A stretch of 64,000 nucleotides of DNA from 13-2-20CM-66-19 sp036273735 (GTDB taxonomy: Bacteria; Pseudomonadota; Gammaproteobacteria; Steroidobacterales; Steroidobacteraceae). This document shows, piece by piece, positions 8,431 through 16,363 of the stretch. The notes beneath the pieces are model-generated. The model had not been told where the DNA came from, ran no database searches, and saw only the letters and a list, made by a program, of their open reading frames with translations. A program made the position numbers and the translations under genes. The stretch is from NCBI GenBank assembly GCA_036273735.1, contig DASUHA010000151.1, positions 1 to 64,000 of the forward strand. The letters are read 5' to 3'. How positions within the stretch are numbered: position 1 is the first letter of the stretch; each line of letters opens with the position of its first letter.

Positions 8431-9006
8431 TCAGGTCTTGCGGCCCACGATCGACGCATCGAAGGCGTGACGGGAGAAAATCCGCCGCACCAGCGGCTCG
8501 AAGTGCTCGAGCGAGCGTGTCGCGTAGTCCGGATCGAAGGCCGCCTGGTCCCATCTCTCGCAGAAGCGGACACAACTCTCGTAGTAGGGATGATCGCGAA
8601 ACGCCGCCCGCTGCTCCGGGTCTTCCCCGAAAAAGTGACCGTAGTAGACCTTCTGGAACACGCCGTGGTGCTCGACCACCCACGTCACCTCGGCCCGCAC
8701 GTAGGGCCGGATGATCTCCGCGGCGTAGTTGGCGTGATTTTCGGGCGCCAGACCATCACCCAGGTCATGGATCAGTGCGCCGGCAATCATCTCCTCGTCA
8801 GCGCCGTCCGCCTCGGCCCGAGTGGCCGTCTGCAGAGAATGCCCGAGACGCGTGACCTGATAGCCACCCAAGCCGTCATCGAGCGCGCACAGCGCCGCAA
8901 GAATGCGCTCCGGCAGGCGCGCGATGTATTCGCGTTCCAGCTGGCTGAGGAACAGGTATTCGGCCTGGGTTCCGTCCTTCATCTGCCGGAAGCCGACTGT
9001 GCGCAT
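8431..9006 (-). CDS. Second HD-domain protein, putative diiron oxygenase
   Basis: The 191-residue HD protein has HSLQTATRA (first His near residue 56), GALIHDLGD near residues 75-83 and a later EHHGVFQ double-His. These match the metal ligands of HD-type diiron oxygenases (MIOX/PhnZ superfamily) rather than phosphohydrolases with c-di-GMP motifs. It lacks the Tyr-x-x-Glu of PhnZ/TmpB seen in the 2609-3154 paralogue; a Tyr lies seven residues before the first His instead. It is the first gene of the operon and would pair with the second BBOX-like oxygenase as a hydroxylate-then-cleave system. Exact chemistry is unknown. Confidence 0.7.
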   Translation of the reverse strand: MRTVGFRQMKDGTQAEYLFLSQLEREYIARLPERILAALCALDDGLGGYQVTRLGHSLQTATRAEADGADEEMIAGALIHDLGDGLAPENHANYAAEIIRPYVRAEVTWVVEHHGVFQKVYYGHFFGEDPEQRAAFRDHPYYESCVRFCERWDQAAFDPDYATRSLEHFEPLVRRIFSRHAFDASIVGRKT

Positions 9007-9048
9007 GGCTACCCGAGCGAGCGAGTTTCGGGAGATTCAAGCAGCCAT

Positions 9049-9067
9049 ATTGTTAATTGTCAACAAT
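9049..9067. promoter_or_regulatory. Palindromic operator upstream of the oxygenase/phosphonate operon
   Basis: ATTGTTAATTGTCAACAAT contains nested inverted repeats: ATTGTT (9049-9054) with AACAAT (9062-9067), and ATTGT-CA-ACAAT (9056-9067). It is 43-61 bp upstream of the HD gene start, in a short AT-rich patch between divergent reading directions. FCD-type GntR regulators commonly bind ATTGTnnACAAT-like sites, and one is encoded two genes downstream. Confidence 0.5.
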
Positions 9068-9071
9068 CTCC

Positions 9072-9515
9072 TCAACTGCCCGCAGAGCGCTCCGGCCAGT
9101 GCGGCCACTGCGGCAGCCCGTCGCTGATCTCGTAGTAATCACCTTTCTCGGCGACGAAGATATGCATCGATGGCTTGAGGCCCGTCGGCCCATCCAGCGT
9201 CCCTGCCCAGATGCTCATGTGATCACCCCCGGTGGGCTCCCAGAAGAGCTGTGTGCCGCAGGTACAGCAGAAGCCTCGTCGAGCGGTAGCGGAGGATTGA
9301 TACCAGCGCAGGCTGTCGGCCGACAGCAGTTTCAGGTGCCCGGGCTCGCAGGCCGTGGCGGCATCGAAATGGCCACCCGAGCGGCGACACATGGTGCAGT
9401 GACAGTAGACGATGGGACGAAGGGGGCCGTGAACCTCGAACCGCACTCCTCCACAGAGGCAATGGCCGCGCGCGACGGCACCTGAGGATTGCTCGGCGAT
9501 GGGTGATCCGGACAT
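9072..9515 (-). CDS. GFA-family (glutathione-dependent formaldehyde-activating-like) zinc protein
   Basis: The 147-residue protein has three zinc-binding Cys clusters of the Gfa fold: GHCLCGGVRF, YCHCTMCRRSGG and FCCTCGTQLF. Family members bind S-hydroxymethylglutathione or related thiols, or are of unknown function. It is the last gene of the MttB - flavoprotein - 2OG-oxygenase operon, 11 bp after the preceding gene. A role in dealing with formaldehyde released by N-demethylation is plausible but inferred. The ATG at 9515 is chosen to leave the first Cys pair near residue 20. Confidence 0.85.
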   Translation of the reverse strand: MSGSPIAEQSSGAVARGHCLCGGVRFEVHGPLRPIVYCHCTMCRRSGGHFDAATACEPGHLKLLSADSLRWYQSSATARRGFCCTCGTQLFWEPTGGDHMSIWAGTLDGPTGLKPSMHIFVAEKGDYYEISDGLPQWPHWPERSAGS

Positions 9516-9526
9516 AGGCACCTCTC

Positions 9527-10573
9527 TCAGCGGATCCGCTTCTCGGCTCGCTCGCGTTCCATCCCTCGAAATTCGATGAAGGACGTCATGCGCCGCCAGA
9601 GAAAATCTCCGTACTCGAACGGCGCGAACAGATCGGGCCGGTCGATTGGCAAGGGCGCAATGATCGCATCGGCGCGCGCTTCGTAGAAGAAAGGGATTGC
9701 GAAGCGTTCCAGGTCCGAGCCGAGCACCCGGTGCTCGGTGGCGCGGATCCGACCTGCGGACCACTGCTCGAGAACCTGACCGAAGTTGACGACCAGTGTG
9801 CCCTCGAGCGGCGGCACATCGACCCACTCTCCGGCGCGGGACAGTGCCTGAAGGCCCGGAACGCCATCCTGGGCGAGAAGCGTCACGAACCCAGAGTCCG
9901 TATGCGGGGCACCGGCCAGATAGCGCCTCGCTCCATGGAAGTCCACCCAAATCGCCGGATCCTGCACCATCGCGAGCTCCGCGGCGTGGCGGGGTGGATA
10001 GCGGATCAACCGCAACGTCGACAGGCCACAGTGAAACGCGTCGTCAAAATAGTCCGGACGCACACTCAGGCTGCGCGCAAGGGAACGCATCAAGGCCCGG
10101 GCCACCTGCTCCATCGCGTGGTAATAGGCCGCAGCCGCCTCCCGCCAGCCCGGCAGGCGCTGCTCATCCGGCAATGGACTCGGCTCCCGCAACGGGTCCG
10201 CGGGTACCGTGACGGCCGGCCCGTGGACGAGATCGCCGCCGATGTCGATGCCCTCCTTGGAGGTCAGATTCAGCGGCTGCAGCGGGAACCAGCCGCGATA
10301 GACGTTGGGATTTTCCGCCGCGAACTTCCATCGATAGAGGCGCCGCTTCTCGGCCTCCGGCAGGCGGAATATCGCGAGCAGCCGCTTTCTTTCCGCCGAG
10401 CCGGGCGCTGCTTCACTCGGCAATCCACGGACGCAGACGAATCCGATGTCCCGCGCCGCCGCTGCAAGGGCCTGGTCGGGAGCCCGCCACGCCGCCGGTC
10501 GTGTATCTAAGAGCGGCGCAATATCAACCAGCGGGATCGATCCGGCATCTGCGACGTTGCTGCCGATCGTCAC
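9527..10573 (-). CDS. Isopenicillin-N-synthase-like Fe(II)/2-oxoglutarate oxygenase
   Basis: The 348-residue protein has an N-terminal DIOX_N segment (IPLVDIAPLL) and a 2OG-FeII_Oxy core with HTDSGFVTLL (HxD). The distal His is in ATEHRV, with an Arg-containing strand just after it. It starts at GTG 10573 with AGGAG five bases upstream, 8 bp after the flavoprotein gene. The substrate is unknown. The operon context of MttB homologue, demethylase-like flavoprotein and GFA protein suggests oxidation of an N-methylated compound. This family is distinct from the three BBOX-like oxygenases nearby. Confidence 0.83.
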   Translation of the reverse strand: MTIGSNVADAGSIPLVDIAPLLDTRPAAWRAPDQALAAAARDIGFVCVRGLPSEAAPGSAERKRLLAIFRLPEAEKRRLYRWKFAAENPNVYRGWFPLQPLNLTSKEGIDIGGDLVHGPAVTVPADPLREPSPLPDEQRLPGWREAAAAYYHAMEQVARALMRSLARSLSVRPDYFDDAFHCGLSTLRLIRYPPRHAAELAMVQDPAIWVDFHGARRYLAGAPHTDSGFVTLLAQDGVPGLQALSRAGEWVDVPPLEGTLVVNFGQVLEQWSAGRIRATEHRVLGSDLERFAIPFFYEARADAIIAPLPIDRPDLFAPFEYGDFLWRRMTSFIEFRGMERERAEKRIR

Positions 10574-10581
10574 GTGCGCTC

Positions 10582-12618
10582 CTAGAGGTCCTTGACCAGC
10601 CTGAGCGCATCGTAGATGGCCGCATGAACGTTGCGGGAAGAGACGGCGTCTCCGATCCGGAAGAGCTGAAACTCGCCCTGTGAATTCGAGCAGCCCGTTT
10701 GCGGGAGGCCCGTGACGAGCCGGTCGTAGTCGACCTCTCCGAGGTTCGTGGACCTGGGCTTCAGGGCCCAATACAACTCCTCGTTTGGCACGGTTCCGTG
10801 ATTGACCACCACTTGGTCCACGCGACGCTCCTTTCTCACGGCGCCGTAGTCGCTGCCGATCACCGCGAGGAGACGTCCGGCCTCCGAGCTGACACGTTCC
10901 AGCCGGAACGTCACGGTGAAAGTAACATCCAGCCTCTGCAGTGCACGCATGTATGGGACCAGGTTCATGCCCATCACTTCTGGCGCGAAGCAACGATCAG
11001 GCGTCATGATCTCGACCCTGGAGCCGGCCGCGGCAAGCACCTCGGCAGCCTGCAGCCCCGCATGGTCGCCGGCATCGTCGAAGATGAGCGCGTCAGATCG
11101 TGGCGCGACGGACCCGGAAATGATGTCCCAGCTCGAGACCACTAGCTCATCGCCCGAGCCCAGAAGCTCGACGTGCGGCAAGCCTCCAGTGGCGATGACG
11201 ACGACATCCGGACCTTCCGCAATGACGTCGCGCGCTTCGGCCCAGACGTCAAAGCGGAACATGACGCCGTGCGCCATACATTGGGACATTCTCCAGTCGA
11301 TGATGCCGCTCATCTCACTGCGGCGCCTGCTCCGTGCGGCCAACCTGACTTGACCTCCGGGCTCGGACGCAGCTTCGAGAACCACCACTTCATGGCCTCG
11401 CTCAGCGGCCACCCTCGCCGCCTCGAGCCCCGCGGGCCCGGCGCCCACGATGACGACCGTGCGCTTCATCGCCGCAGGCATGATCTCATGCGGCATCATC
11501 AGCTCGCGCCCCGTGGCGGCGTTGTGGATGCAATAGGCGGATCCACCCTGATAGATCCGGTCCAGGCAGTAGTTTGCTCCTACACAAGGCCGAATATCCG
11601 CTTCCCGCCCCTCGCGGATCTTGCGCACGATGTGCGGGTCGGCCATGTGAGCGCGGGTCATGCCCACCATGTCCAGCTTTCCCGCGCTGATCGCATGCCG
11701 CGCCGTCGCCACGTCCTGTATTCGAGCCGCATGGAACGTCGGCAGTCCCACCCCGGCGCGAATCTCGCCCGCGAAATCGAGATGCGGCGCGCTGGGCATG
11801 CCCTGTATGGGAATGACATCCGTGAGACCCGGATCGGTATCTATGTGGCCGCGAATGACGTTCAGGAAGTCGACCATGCCGCTTGCTTTGAGGCGCCGCG
11901 ATATTTCCAGCCCGTCCTCCCGGCTCAAGCCGCCGGCCAGGAGCTCGTCGGCCGTGTAACGGATACCCACTATGAACTGGGACCCCACTCGCTTGCGGAT
12001 TTCGGTGAGCACGTCGAAGGTGAACCGCATCCTATTCTCGAGCGACCCGCCGTAGGGCCCGTCCAGGGCGTTGGTGAGCGGCGACCAGAACTGGTCCATC
12101 AGGTGTCCGTATGCCTCGAGCTCGAGGCCATCGAGCCCCGCTGCCTGTGTGCGCTCGGCCGCGTCGGCATATTCGGCGATGATCCGCCGGATGTCCCAAT
12201 CCTCGATTTTCTTCGGGAATGCCCGATGGGCGGCCTCCCGGCGGTGCGATGAGGAGACCACCGGCAGCCAGAAGCCACGGTCCCATCGCGTGCGCCGGCC
12301 AAGATGCGTGATCTGGATCATCACCGCGGTGCCATGCTCATGGCAGGCATCCGCCAGCTCTCTCATCCAGCCGACGACTTCGTCCTTGTAGAGGAGAATG
12401 TTGTTGAATGCCGGCGGACTGTCCCTCGAGACCGTGGCGGATCCGGCGGTCATGGTCAAAGCGATGCCCGCCTTCGCCCGCTCCACGTGGTAGGCCCGAT
12501 AGCGGGCCTTCGGCATCCCGTCCTCGGCATAGGCCGGCTCGTGCGCGGTAGTCATCAGCCGGTTGCGCAGTGTGAGATGTCGCAACTGGTAGGGCTGAAG
12601 GAGCGGATCGGCCGGCAC
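10582..12618 (-). CDS. Dimethylglycine/stachydrine demethylase-type flavoprotein (DgcA/StcD-like)
   Basis: The 678-residue two-domain protein belongs to the trimethylamine dehydrogenase/dienoyl-CoA reductase group. Residues 1 to about 370 are an OYE-type TIM barrel (HLMDQFWSPLTNALDGPYGG near residue 180), followed by a 4Fe-4S cluster region with CVGANYCLDRIYQGGSAYC. The rest is an FAD/NAD(P) domain (VVIVGAGPAGLEAARVAAER). The length matches DgcA (about 686). DgcA demethylates dimethylglycine to sarcosine, which would feed soxBDAG nearby. The GTG at 12618 follows GGACAGGT and lies 13 bp after the MttB-like stop. The precise substrate among N-methylated amino acids is uncertain. Confidence 0.83.
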   Translation of the reverse strand: MPADPLLQPYQLRHLTLRNRLMTTAHEPAYAEDGMPKARYRAYHVERAKAGIALTMTAGSATVSRDSPPAFNNILLYKDEVVGWMRELADACHEHGTAVMIQITHLGRRTRWDRGFWLPVVSSSHRREAAHRAFPKKIEDWDIRRIIAEYADAAERTQAAGLDGLELEAYGHLMDQFWSPLTNALDGPYGGSLENRMRFTFDVLTEIRKRVGSQFIVGIRYTADELLAGGLSREDGLEISRRLKASGMVDFLNVIRGHIDTDPGLTDVIPIQGMPSAPHLDFAGEIRAGVGLPTFHAARIQDVATARHAISAGKLDMVGMTRAHMADPHIVRKIREGREADIRPCVGANYCLDRIYQGGSAYCIHNAATGRELMMPHEIMPAAMKRTVVIVGAGPAGLEAARVAAERGHEVVVLEAASEPGGQVRLAARSRRRSEMSGIIDWRMSQCMAHGVMFRFDVWAEARDVIAEGPDVVVIATGGLPHVELLGSGDELVVSSWDIISGSVAPRSDALIFDDAGDHAGLQAAEVLAAAGSRVEIMTPDRCFAPEVMGMNLVPYMRALQRLDVTFTVTFRLERVSSEAGRLLAVIGSDYGAVRKERRVDQVVVNHGTVPNEELYWALKPRSTNLGEVDYDRLVTGLPQTGCSNSQGEFQLFRIGDAVSSRNVHAAIYDALRLVKDL

Positions 12619-12631
12619 GAGGACCTGTCCG

Positions 12632-14185
12632 TCAAACGGCCGCGTCCGGCATGCTCGACCGCTTCCGCTCGATGTATTCCCGGATCGCCTCATCCTTCGC
12701 CTGATCGAGCGGCGGCTGCTCGTAGCTGGCGAGCATTTCCTTCCAGAGCGCGTTCGCTCGGACGAGCTGATCCTTTGCCCCCTCCACGTTCCACTGCTCA
12801 AAGGAGTTGTTGTCGCTGAGACGAAAATCGTAGAAGGCAGTCTGATAGTTCGCCAGCGTATGCGTGGAGCCGAGATGGTGCTTTCCGGGCCCCACTTCCC
12901 GCAATGCGTCCAGCGCGAATGCGTTCTCATCGAGGGCGATGCTCCGCGCGAGTGTGTGGAACGCTCCGCATTGATCCACGTCCATGACGAACTTCTCGTA
13001 GGACATCGCCAGTCCCGCCTCCAGCCAGCCGGCGCAATGGAGCATGAAATTCGCCCCCGCGAGAAAGGCGGGCCACATGGAATTCGAGCTCTCGTAGGCG
13101 GCCTGAGCATCGGGCAGCTTCGAGGCGCAGAGGTGGCCTCCGCATCGCAACGGCACGCCGAGACGGCGCGCGAGCTGTCCGATGGCCAGATAGGCGAGCG
13201 CGGGCTCCGGAGTGCCGAAAGTCGGCGCCCCGCTGCGCAGCGACATCGACGACAGAAAGTTGCCGAGAATGGCTGGTGAGCCCGGGCGCTCGAGCTGCCC
13301 GAGGGCGACGCAAAAAATCGCCTCCGCAAAGCACTGTGCCAGGCCTCCCGCCGTGGTCACCGGTCCCATGGCGCCCCCCAGGATGAACGGCACACATACT
13401 GGCGCCTGGTTTGCCGCGGCGTAGGTGCGGATCACGCGGCTCGCCTCGCCGTCGAGAACCAGAGGAGAGTTCACGTTGACGTTGCCGAGAATCACGCAAT
13501 TTTCGGCAACGAATCCCGCGCCGAAGAGCAGACGGCACATGTCGATCGAATCCGCTGCCCGGGCAGCGGTCGTCACCGAGCCCATGAAGGGCTTGTCAGA
13601 ACAACGCATGTGGGCATAAATCATATCGAGGTGCCGTTTGTTGACCGGCACATCCACCGGCTCGCATACGGTGCCCCCCGAATGGTGCAGCCAGGGCGAA
13701 AGGTAGGTCAGCTTGACGAAGTTACGGAAATCCTCCAGTGTCCCATAACGCCGGCCCTGGTCGAGATCACTGACGAACGGTGATCCGTACGCCGGAGCGA
13801 ACACAGTGTTACTTCCACCTATCCGGACGCTGCGTGCCGGGTTGCGCGCGTGCTGGATGAACTCGCCCGGCGTGGAGCGCTGCACGATCTCGCGCGCGAG
13901 GCCCGACGGCACGTGCACACGCCAGGAGTCCTCGATCGAGGCGCCCGCCTGGCGCCACAACCGGATAGCTTCCTCATCGCCGCGGATCTCCAGGCCGATC
14001 TCTTCGAGCACTCGATCGGAATGGTGTTCGATCGCCCTCAGGCCTTCTTCCGACAGCAGCTCGTAAGGGGGGATTTCACGGCTAATGTACGCCGGGCCGG
14101 CCGGGCGCGTCGCCCGCTGCGCCTTGCGCGCATCACGAGCACTCGGACGGGCTCGGCGGCCCGGCTCTACAGGTGGCGCAACCAT
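12632..14185 (-). CDS. MttB-superfamily methyltransferase homologue (non-pyrrolysine), copy 1
   Basis: The 517-residue protein spans the full trimethylamine-methyltransferase (MttB) domain from about residue 40 (LSEEGLRAIEHHSDRVLEEI) to the C-terminus, including GGAMGPVTTAGGLAQ and FGTPEPALA. No in-frame TAG is present, so it is a non-pyrrolysine homologue like the glycine-betaine enzyme MtgB. It heads a four-gene operon with a demethylase-like flavoprotein, a 2OG oxygenase and a GFA protein. No corrinoid protein or RamA-type activator gene is in the window, so it may not work by classical corrinoid methyl transfer. Substrate is unknown. Confidence 0.85.
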   Translation of the reverse strand: MVAPPVEPGRRARPSARDARKAQRATRPAGPAYISREIPPYELLSEEGLRAIEHHSDRVLEEIGLEIRGDEEAIRLWRQAGASIEDSWRVHVPSGLAREIVQRSTPGEFIQHARNPARSVRIGGSNTVFAPAYGSPFVSDLDQGRRYGTLEDFRNFVKLTYLSPWLHHSGGTVCEPVDVPVNKRHLDMIYAHMRCSDKPFMGSVTTAARAADSIDMCRLLFGAGFVAENCVILGNVNVNSPLVLDGEASRVIRTYAAANQAPVCVPFILGGAMGPVTTAGGLAQCFAEAIFCVALGQLERPGSPAILGNFLSSMSLRSGAPTFGTPEPALAYLAIGQLARRLGVPLRCGGHLCASKLPDAQAAYESSNSMWPAFLAGANFMLHCAGWLEAGLAMSYEKFVMDVDQCGAFHTLARSIALDENAFALDALREVGPGKHHLGSTHTLANYQTAFYDFRLSDNNSFEQWNVEGAKDQLVRANALWKEMLASYEQPPLDQAKDEAIREYIERKRSSMPDAAV

Positions 14186-14286
14186 GTGGTCACGATACGC
14201 CGGGCCCGTACGGGGAGGCTTTGCTGTCGTGGGGAATTTCCTAGGAGTTCGGCCGCAAGCATCGCGCGTGACAATGTGCCACCCCG

Positions 14287-15360
14287 TTACCGCAACTTCG
14301 CTCGCCGGACATCGATGGGGCGCATGCCGAAGTGGCGACGGAACGCCGCCGTGAAAGACGTCGGATGCGCGTAGCCGATGGCCTGCCCCGCCTGCTCGAC
14401 CGAGCGTCCCCTGTCACGCATGAGCATCAGCGCATGGCGCATCCGGCAGCGCAGGCTGAAATCGAGGATCGTCTCACCGTAGACGGCCTTGAATCCCTTG
14501 GTGAGCGTCGAGCGCGACATGCCGACCGAGCGGGCGAGTTTGCCGATCGTGGGCGCGGGCGCGAACTGCCGCGTGAGGATATCCCGTGCCGCATGCAGGC
14601 AGCGCAGCTCGCGATCCGCATACTCTTCGGCCGGCGCTCCCGCGACCGATGACAAGCCGGCTACCGCGTTGCACAGCAGCTCCAACGCCAGCGCCTCGGT
14701 GTAAATCAGGGCCAGCGCCCCCGTGTGCGGATTGTTGATGAGTCGCCTCGCCACTTCGAACGCTTCCGCCGAGAGCGGATGGTGACAGTAGTTGATCCTA
14801 CCGGCCGTGTTCGAGGCGAACGCCTTGAGCTGCTCAGGAACCTCCGCCCCAGGGAGCAGGATGTGCTGCGCGAGAAACTCCGGCCGCATGCTGATGATGA
14901 TGAACTGCTCCCGGGCGCGCGGCGCGGTCCACTCCCGGATGTCCATCCCTTCCGGCTGCGACCAGACGAGCAGCGACGGCCGGTTCCAACGCAGGGGCTC
15001 GGTGCGGCTGACCGCCAGGGCCATGTCCCCGGATATCTTGAAATTGAATTGCACGAGCCCGTCGCCGGGCACCAACTCGAGCCGCGGGTCCTTGTAGGCG
15101 AAGTTGGCGACGACCACGTAAATCTCCGCGCGAACGCTCGTAAAATCCCAATGGCCTTCGCCCTCCTCCGGTCCGAGGCTGACCCGCGCTCCCAGCAGGT
15201 CTCGGGTCGGGTGGCGCCACAGGCGCTCGACTCGAGGGGCACGCTCCAGGCTCGCGAAAGCATCCGGCAGCGTCTGGCCGCGGCCTGCCAGGATGGACCT
15301 GAACAGACCCTGGCTCGTCGCGCAGCCGTCTTGCTCAGGTGGAGCGGCTTCGGGCCTCAT
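14287..15360 (-). CDS. AraC-family transcriptional regulator
   Basis: The protein has about 357 residues. Its N-terminal sensing domain is a cupin-like AraC-binding region with a strand-rich segment ending near the RINYCHHPLSAEAFEV stretch. The C-terminal HTH_18 domain has two helix-turn-helices (IGKLARSVGMSRSTLTKGFK, then GYAHPTSFTAAFRRHFG). It lies upstream of, and on the same strand as, the MttB operon and 4 bp after the LysR gene. The ATG at 15360 lacks a strong Shine-Dalgarno; upstream in-frame starts up to 15432 would overlap the LysR gene. Likely an activator for the amine catabolic genes. Confidence 0.83.
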   Translation of the reverse strand: MRPEAAPPEQDGCATSQGLFRSILAGRGQTLPDAFASLERAPRVERLWRHPTRDLLGARVSLGPEEGEGHWDFTSVRAEIYVVVANFAYKDPRLELVPGDGLVQFNFKISGDMALAVSRTEPLRWNRPSLLVWSQPEGMDIREWTAPRAREQFIIISMRPEFLAQHILLPGAEVPEQLKAFASNTAGRINYCHHPLSAEAFEVARRLINNPHTGALALIYTEALALELLCNAVAGLSSVAGAPAEEYADRELRCLHAARDILTRQFAPAPTIGKLARSVGMSRSTLTKGFKAVYGETILDFSLRCRMRHALMLMRDRGRSVEQAGQAIGYAHPTSFTAAFRRHFGMRPIDVRRAKLR

Positions 15361-15364
15361 AGAG

Positions 15365-16246
15365 TCACCGTCTGCGAAGCAGACAATCTCGGAATCGAGC
15401 CGCGGGAAATCTCGCATCCAGACCCCGCGCAATGCTCAAATAAACGTTGTCGCTTGCCCGGAGCCGGATGTCGAACAGCCGTTTCAGGCGGCGCGCGCGC
15501 AACATGTCCTCGGCGTAACTGCTGCGCGCCAGCGCTACCCCATGTCCCAAAGCCGCCATTTCCAGCGCGAAGGGCATGCAGTCACAATCGAGCCCAAACG
15601 TCATGGCTTCGTGTGTCAGGCCGACCGCAGCCAACCAGTGCTTCCAGCCCTCCGCGAATCCCACGGTCGCGATCAGCGTCTGGCGCTGCAGATCCGCGGG
15701 ATGCCGCAGGCGGGGCGGGCCGGAAGCACGCTCGGGGCTGCAGACGGGAAAAACCTCATCATGTGTCAGCTGATGCGATTCCATGCCGGCCACCCCGCCG
15801 GCGGCGAGACGAATATCGACGTCTACTCCCGGATCCTGCGGATCAGTTGCCCAAACGCTCGCCACCAGACGAATCGAGATGTCGGGATGCTGCCGCCAGA
15901 AACCCGCCACCCTGTCGAGCAGCCATTGTCGCGCAAATCCAAGTGACACGCGTATCACGAGCGCCTGCCGTCCGCGGGTGCCGAACAGCTCCGTCAGGGT
16001 GGTATCGAGGCGCTCGAAAGATTCCCGGCACGCGGGAACGAGGGACTCGCCCGCAGGCGTCAGCCGCAGACCGCGCGCATGCCGCACGAACAGCTTCTCG
16101 CCCAGTCGGTGCTCGAGGAGCCGAACCTGCTGGCTGACCGCCGCCGGTGTGACGTTCAGCTCCAGGGCCGCAGCCGACAGGCTCAGGTGCCGTGCCGCGA
16201 CCTCGAACGCGCGCAGCCAGTTGACCGGAGTCTTCTTGGCGTGCAT
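15365..16246 (-). CDS. LysR-family regulator (GcvA-like)
   Basis: The 293-residue protein has an N-terminal winged helix (VNWLRAFEVAARHLSLSAAA, then TPAAVSQQVRLLE) and a C-terminal periplasmic-binding-like effector domain. The opening resembles the GcvA subgroup. It is divergently oriented from the BBOX gene at 16364, with a 117-bp shared control region, the usual LysR arrangement. It therefore probably controls gamma-butyrobetaine hydroxylation and uptake. The ATG at 16246 is chosen because it places the HTH at the family-typical position. Confidence 0.87.
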   Translation of the reverse strand: MHAKKTPVNWLRAFEVAARHLSLSAAALELNVTPAAVSQQVRLLEHRLGEKLFVRHARGLRLTPAGESLVPACRESFERLDTTLTELFGTRGRQALVIRVSLGFARQWLLDRVAGFWRQHPDISIRLVASVWATDPQDPGVDVDIRLAAGGVAGMESHQLTHDEVFPVCSPERASGPPRLRHPADLQRQTLIATVGFAEGWKHWLAAVGLTHEAMTFGLDCDCMPFALEMAALGHGVALARSSYAEDMLRARRLKRLFDIRLRASDNVYLSIARGLDARFPAARFRDCLLRRR

Positions 16247-16363
16247 GAGTCGGTTGAGTCTAAAGAAAAACTTAAGGCAGGTCCAAAAAAGGTATTGCTT
16301 GCCGCCGCCGAGCCTGCTCACTAGCCTTGGCGGTGCGAATCCCGCGCGGCCGGGCTTATCCAA

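Noticed and set aside
12632..14185. Pyrrolysine-containing trimethylamine methyltransferase
   Set aside because: The frame has no internal TAG and no pyl genes are in the window; it is a non-pyrrolysine MttB homologue.
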